This document shows positions 13,600-14,313 of a stretch of DNA of 14,313 bases, one piece after another. Position 1 is the first letter of the stretch. Every line of letters starts with the position of its first letter. Location: contig DAOTXK010000137.1 of assembly GCA_034435395.1 (NCBI GenBank), positions 1 to 14,313 on the forward strand, read 5' to 3'. The translations under genes were made by a program, and so were the position numbers. Below the pieces are notes generated by a model. It worked only from the letters and a program-made list of their open reading frames with translations, was not told the DNA's origin and did no database searches. Origin of the DNA: DAOTXK01 sp034435395. GTDB taxonomy: Bacteria > Chloroflexota > Anaerolineae > Aggregatilineales > Ch27.

Positions 13600-13629
13600 T
13601 TGTTGGCTCGCCACGGATTGTTGTACAAT
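13600..13629 (+). promoter_or_regulatory. Candidate promoter of the TPR gene
   Basis: TACAAT (13624-13629), matching five of six bases, is preceded either by TTGTTG (13600-13605, 18-base spacer) or TTGGCT (13603-13608, 15-base spacer). The start of transcription would be near 13636, about 40 bases before the ATG. The -10 lies within the short palindrome TTGTACAA. Confidence 0.4.
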
Positions 13630-13673
13630 GACGCCATTACACGCGCCGGACGTATGATATTGGGTGTGGCCTC

Positions 13674-14313
13674 ATGTCCCAGGATCAAGCCCTTCAGTTT
13701 CTGCAACAAGGCATCGCCGCGGCCAAAGCCAAACAAAATGAGCAGGCGCGGCAGCTCCTGCAAAACGCCATCCGCCTCGATCCCGGCAATGAAACCGCCT
13801 GGCTGTGGTTGAGCAGCGTGGCCAAGGACCGGCAGGAGCGCATCTTCTGCCTGAAGCAACTCTTGCAGATCAACCCCAAGAACGAGATGGCGATCAAGGG
13901 GCTACTCGCGCTGGGCGTCGCCGCCGAGCCAGCGGCAGCCGCCCGGCCGGCCAGCGCCGTTCCCCAACCCTCGGCTGAGCAGATCGCGGCGGCCCAGGCC
14001 GCCATCGATCCCCTCGTGCAGCGGCTGATGACCACGGAGGACCCTTACGCCCACCTCGCCTGGACGCATAAAACCCGCAACCGCGCCGGGGAACGCGCCG
14101 CCACCCTGTTTAAGCTGGGGGTCCGCCTGGCCCCGGTCGTGCTGCTGCTCTGCCTGCTGACGCCAGTGGCCATTTTCATCAGCACCAACCCCAACGCCAT
14201 TGCTCTCGCGCCAACCTGGACGCCCAGCTACACCCCCACGGCGACCTCGACACCCACGCCGGGCTTCACTCCGACGCCCTCGCCCACCCCCCTGCTGACG
14301 TACACACCCAGCC
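13674..14313 (+). CDS. TPR protein with one membrane helix and a Thr-Pro-rich linker (3'-truncated by the window edge)
   Basis: The frame is open from the ATG at 13674 to the window end, giving 213 residues without a stop; the rest lies outside. Residues about 5-73 form two TPR-like repeats, with hallmark AxxLLQNAIRLDPGNETAWLWL followed by LLQINPKNEMA. An Ala/Pro-rich stretch (83-115) follows, then a short helical part, a single hydrophobic helix at about 147-169, and from about 180 a Thr-Pro-rich linker (WTPSYTPTA, STPTPGFTPTPSPTP) that is still continuing at the edge. The layout suggests an intracellular TPR domain, one transmembrane helix and an exported domain behind the linker. This arrangement is frequent in Chloroflexota proteins of unknown role. 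The ribosome site is weak, but no earlier in-frame start is better. Function unknown. Confidence 0.82.
   Translation, partial: MSQDQALQFLQQGIAAAKAKQNEQARQLLQNAIRLDPGNETAWLWLSSVAKDRQERIFCLKQLLQINPKNEMAIKGLLALGVAAEPAAAARPASAVPQPSAEQIAAAQAAIDPLVQRLMTTEDPYAHLAWTHKTRNRAGERAATLFKLGVRLAPVVLLLCLLTPVAIFISTNPNAIALAPTWTPSYTPTATSTPTPGFTPTPSPTPLLTYTPS

Noticed and set aside
12594..13859. A 421-codon open frame on the minus strand over the dehydrogenase and the TPR gene start
   Set aside because: It crosses a well-supported dehydrogenase and two intergenic signals, and reads as low-order His/Gly/Arg-rich sequence typical of antisense GC-rich frames.
14206..14313. The Thr-Pro-coding stretch at the window end as a DNA tandem repeat or CRISPR-like array
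   Set aside because: It has no fixed repeat unit or spacers; it is a coding low-complexity linker in frame with the TPR gene.

Overview
The window reads as a piece of a high-GC bacterial chromosome, most likely a member of the Chloroflexota (Anaerolineae-like). This is an inference. It rests on an FtsH with a short cytosolic tail, a TPR protein followed by one membrane helix and a Thr-Pro linker, a multi-LysM exported protein, a membrane-fused spermidine-synthase-like protein and a stand-alone FHA protein. No rRNA, tRNA, CRISPR array or insertion sequence was seen.

Layout. 1-1487: the 3' part of ftsH, whose membrane-anchor end lies outside the window. 1681-2133 (minus): a small FHA-domain protein, convergent with ftsH and divergent from an exported lipoprotein (2301-3632). 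3726-4667: a PfkB-family kinase resembling pseudouridine kinase. 4681-6300 (minus): a membrane protein fused to a spermidine-synthase-type domain, convergent with the kinase. 6570-9687: a likely two-gene operon of an exported five-LysM protein and a two-domain glycosyltransferase (GT9 fused to WecG/TagA). 9732-11776: a PD-(D/E)XK nuclease and an amino-type DNA methyltransferase in tandem, in distinctly lower-GC DNA; this is read as a Type II restriction-modification unit gained by transfer. 11822-12253 (minus): a YjbQ/UPF0047 protein. 12618-13505: a 2-hydroxy-3-oxopropionate-reductase-type dehydrogenase behind a 364-base divergent intergenic region. 13674 to the end: the N-terminal part of a TPR/transmembrane/Thr-Pro-rich protein that runs off the window.

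How it works together. Most genes look like independent housekeeping or cell-envelope units with their own promoters; several have recognisable sigma-70-type -10 elements, often extended (TGn). The LysM and glycosyltransferase pair points to envelope glycan assembly and binding. The restriction-modification pair is the clearest accessory element. The nuclease gene precedes the methyltransferase gene, both appear to start at TTG, and no controller gene is present. I did not find strong evidence for a wholly new multi-gene system. The restriction-modification pair, the GT9-WecG fusion and the twin divergent promoters at 6387-6509 are the items most worth following.
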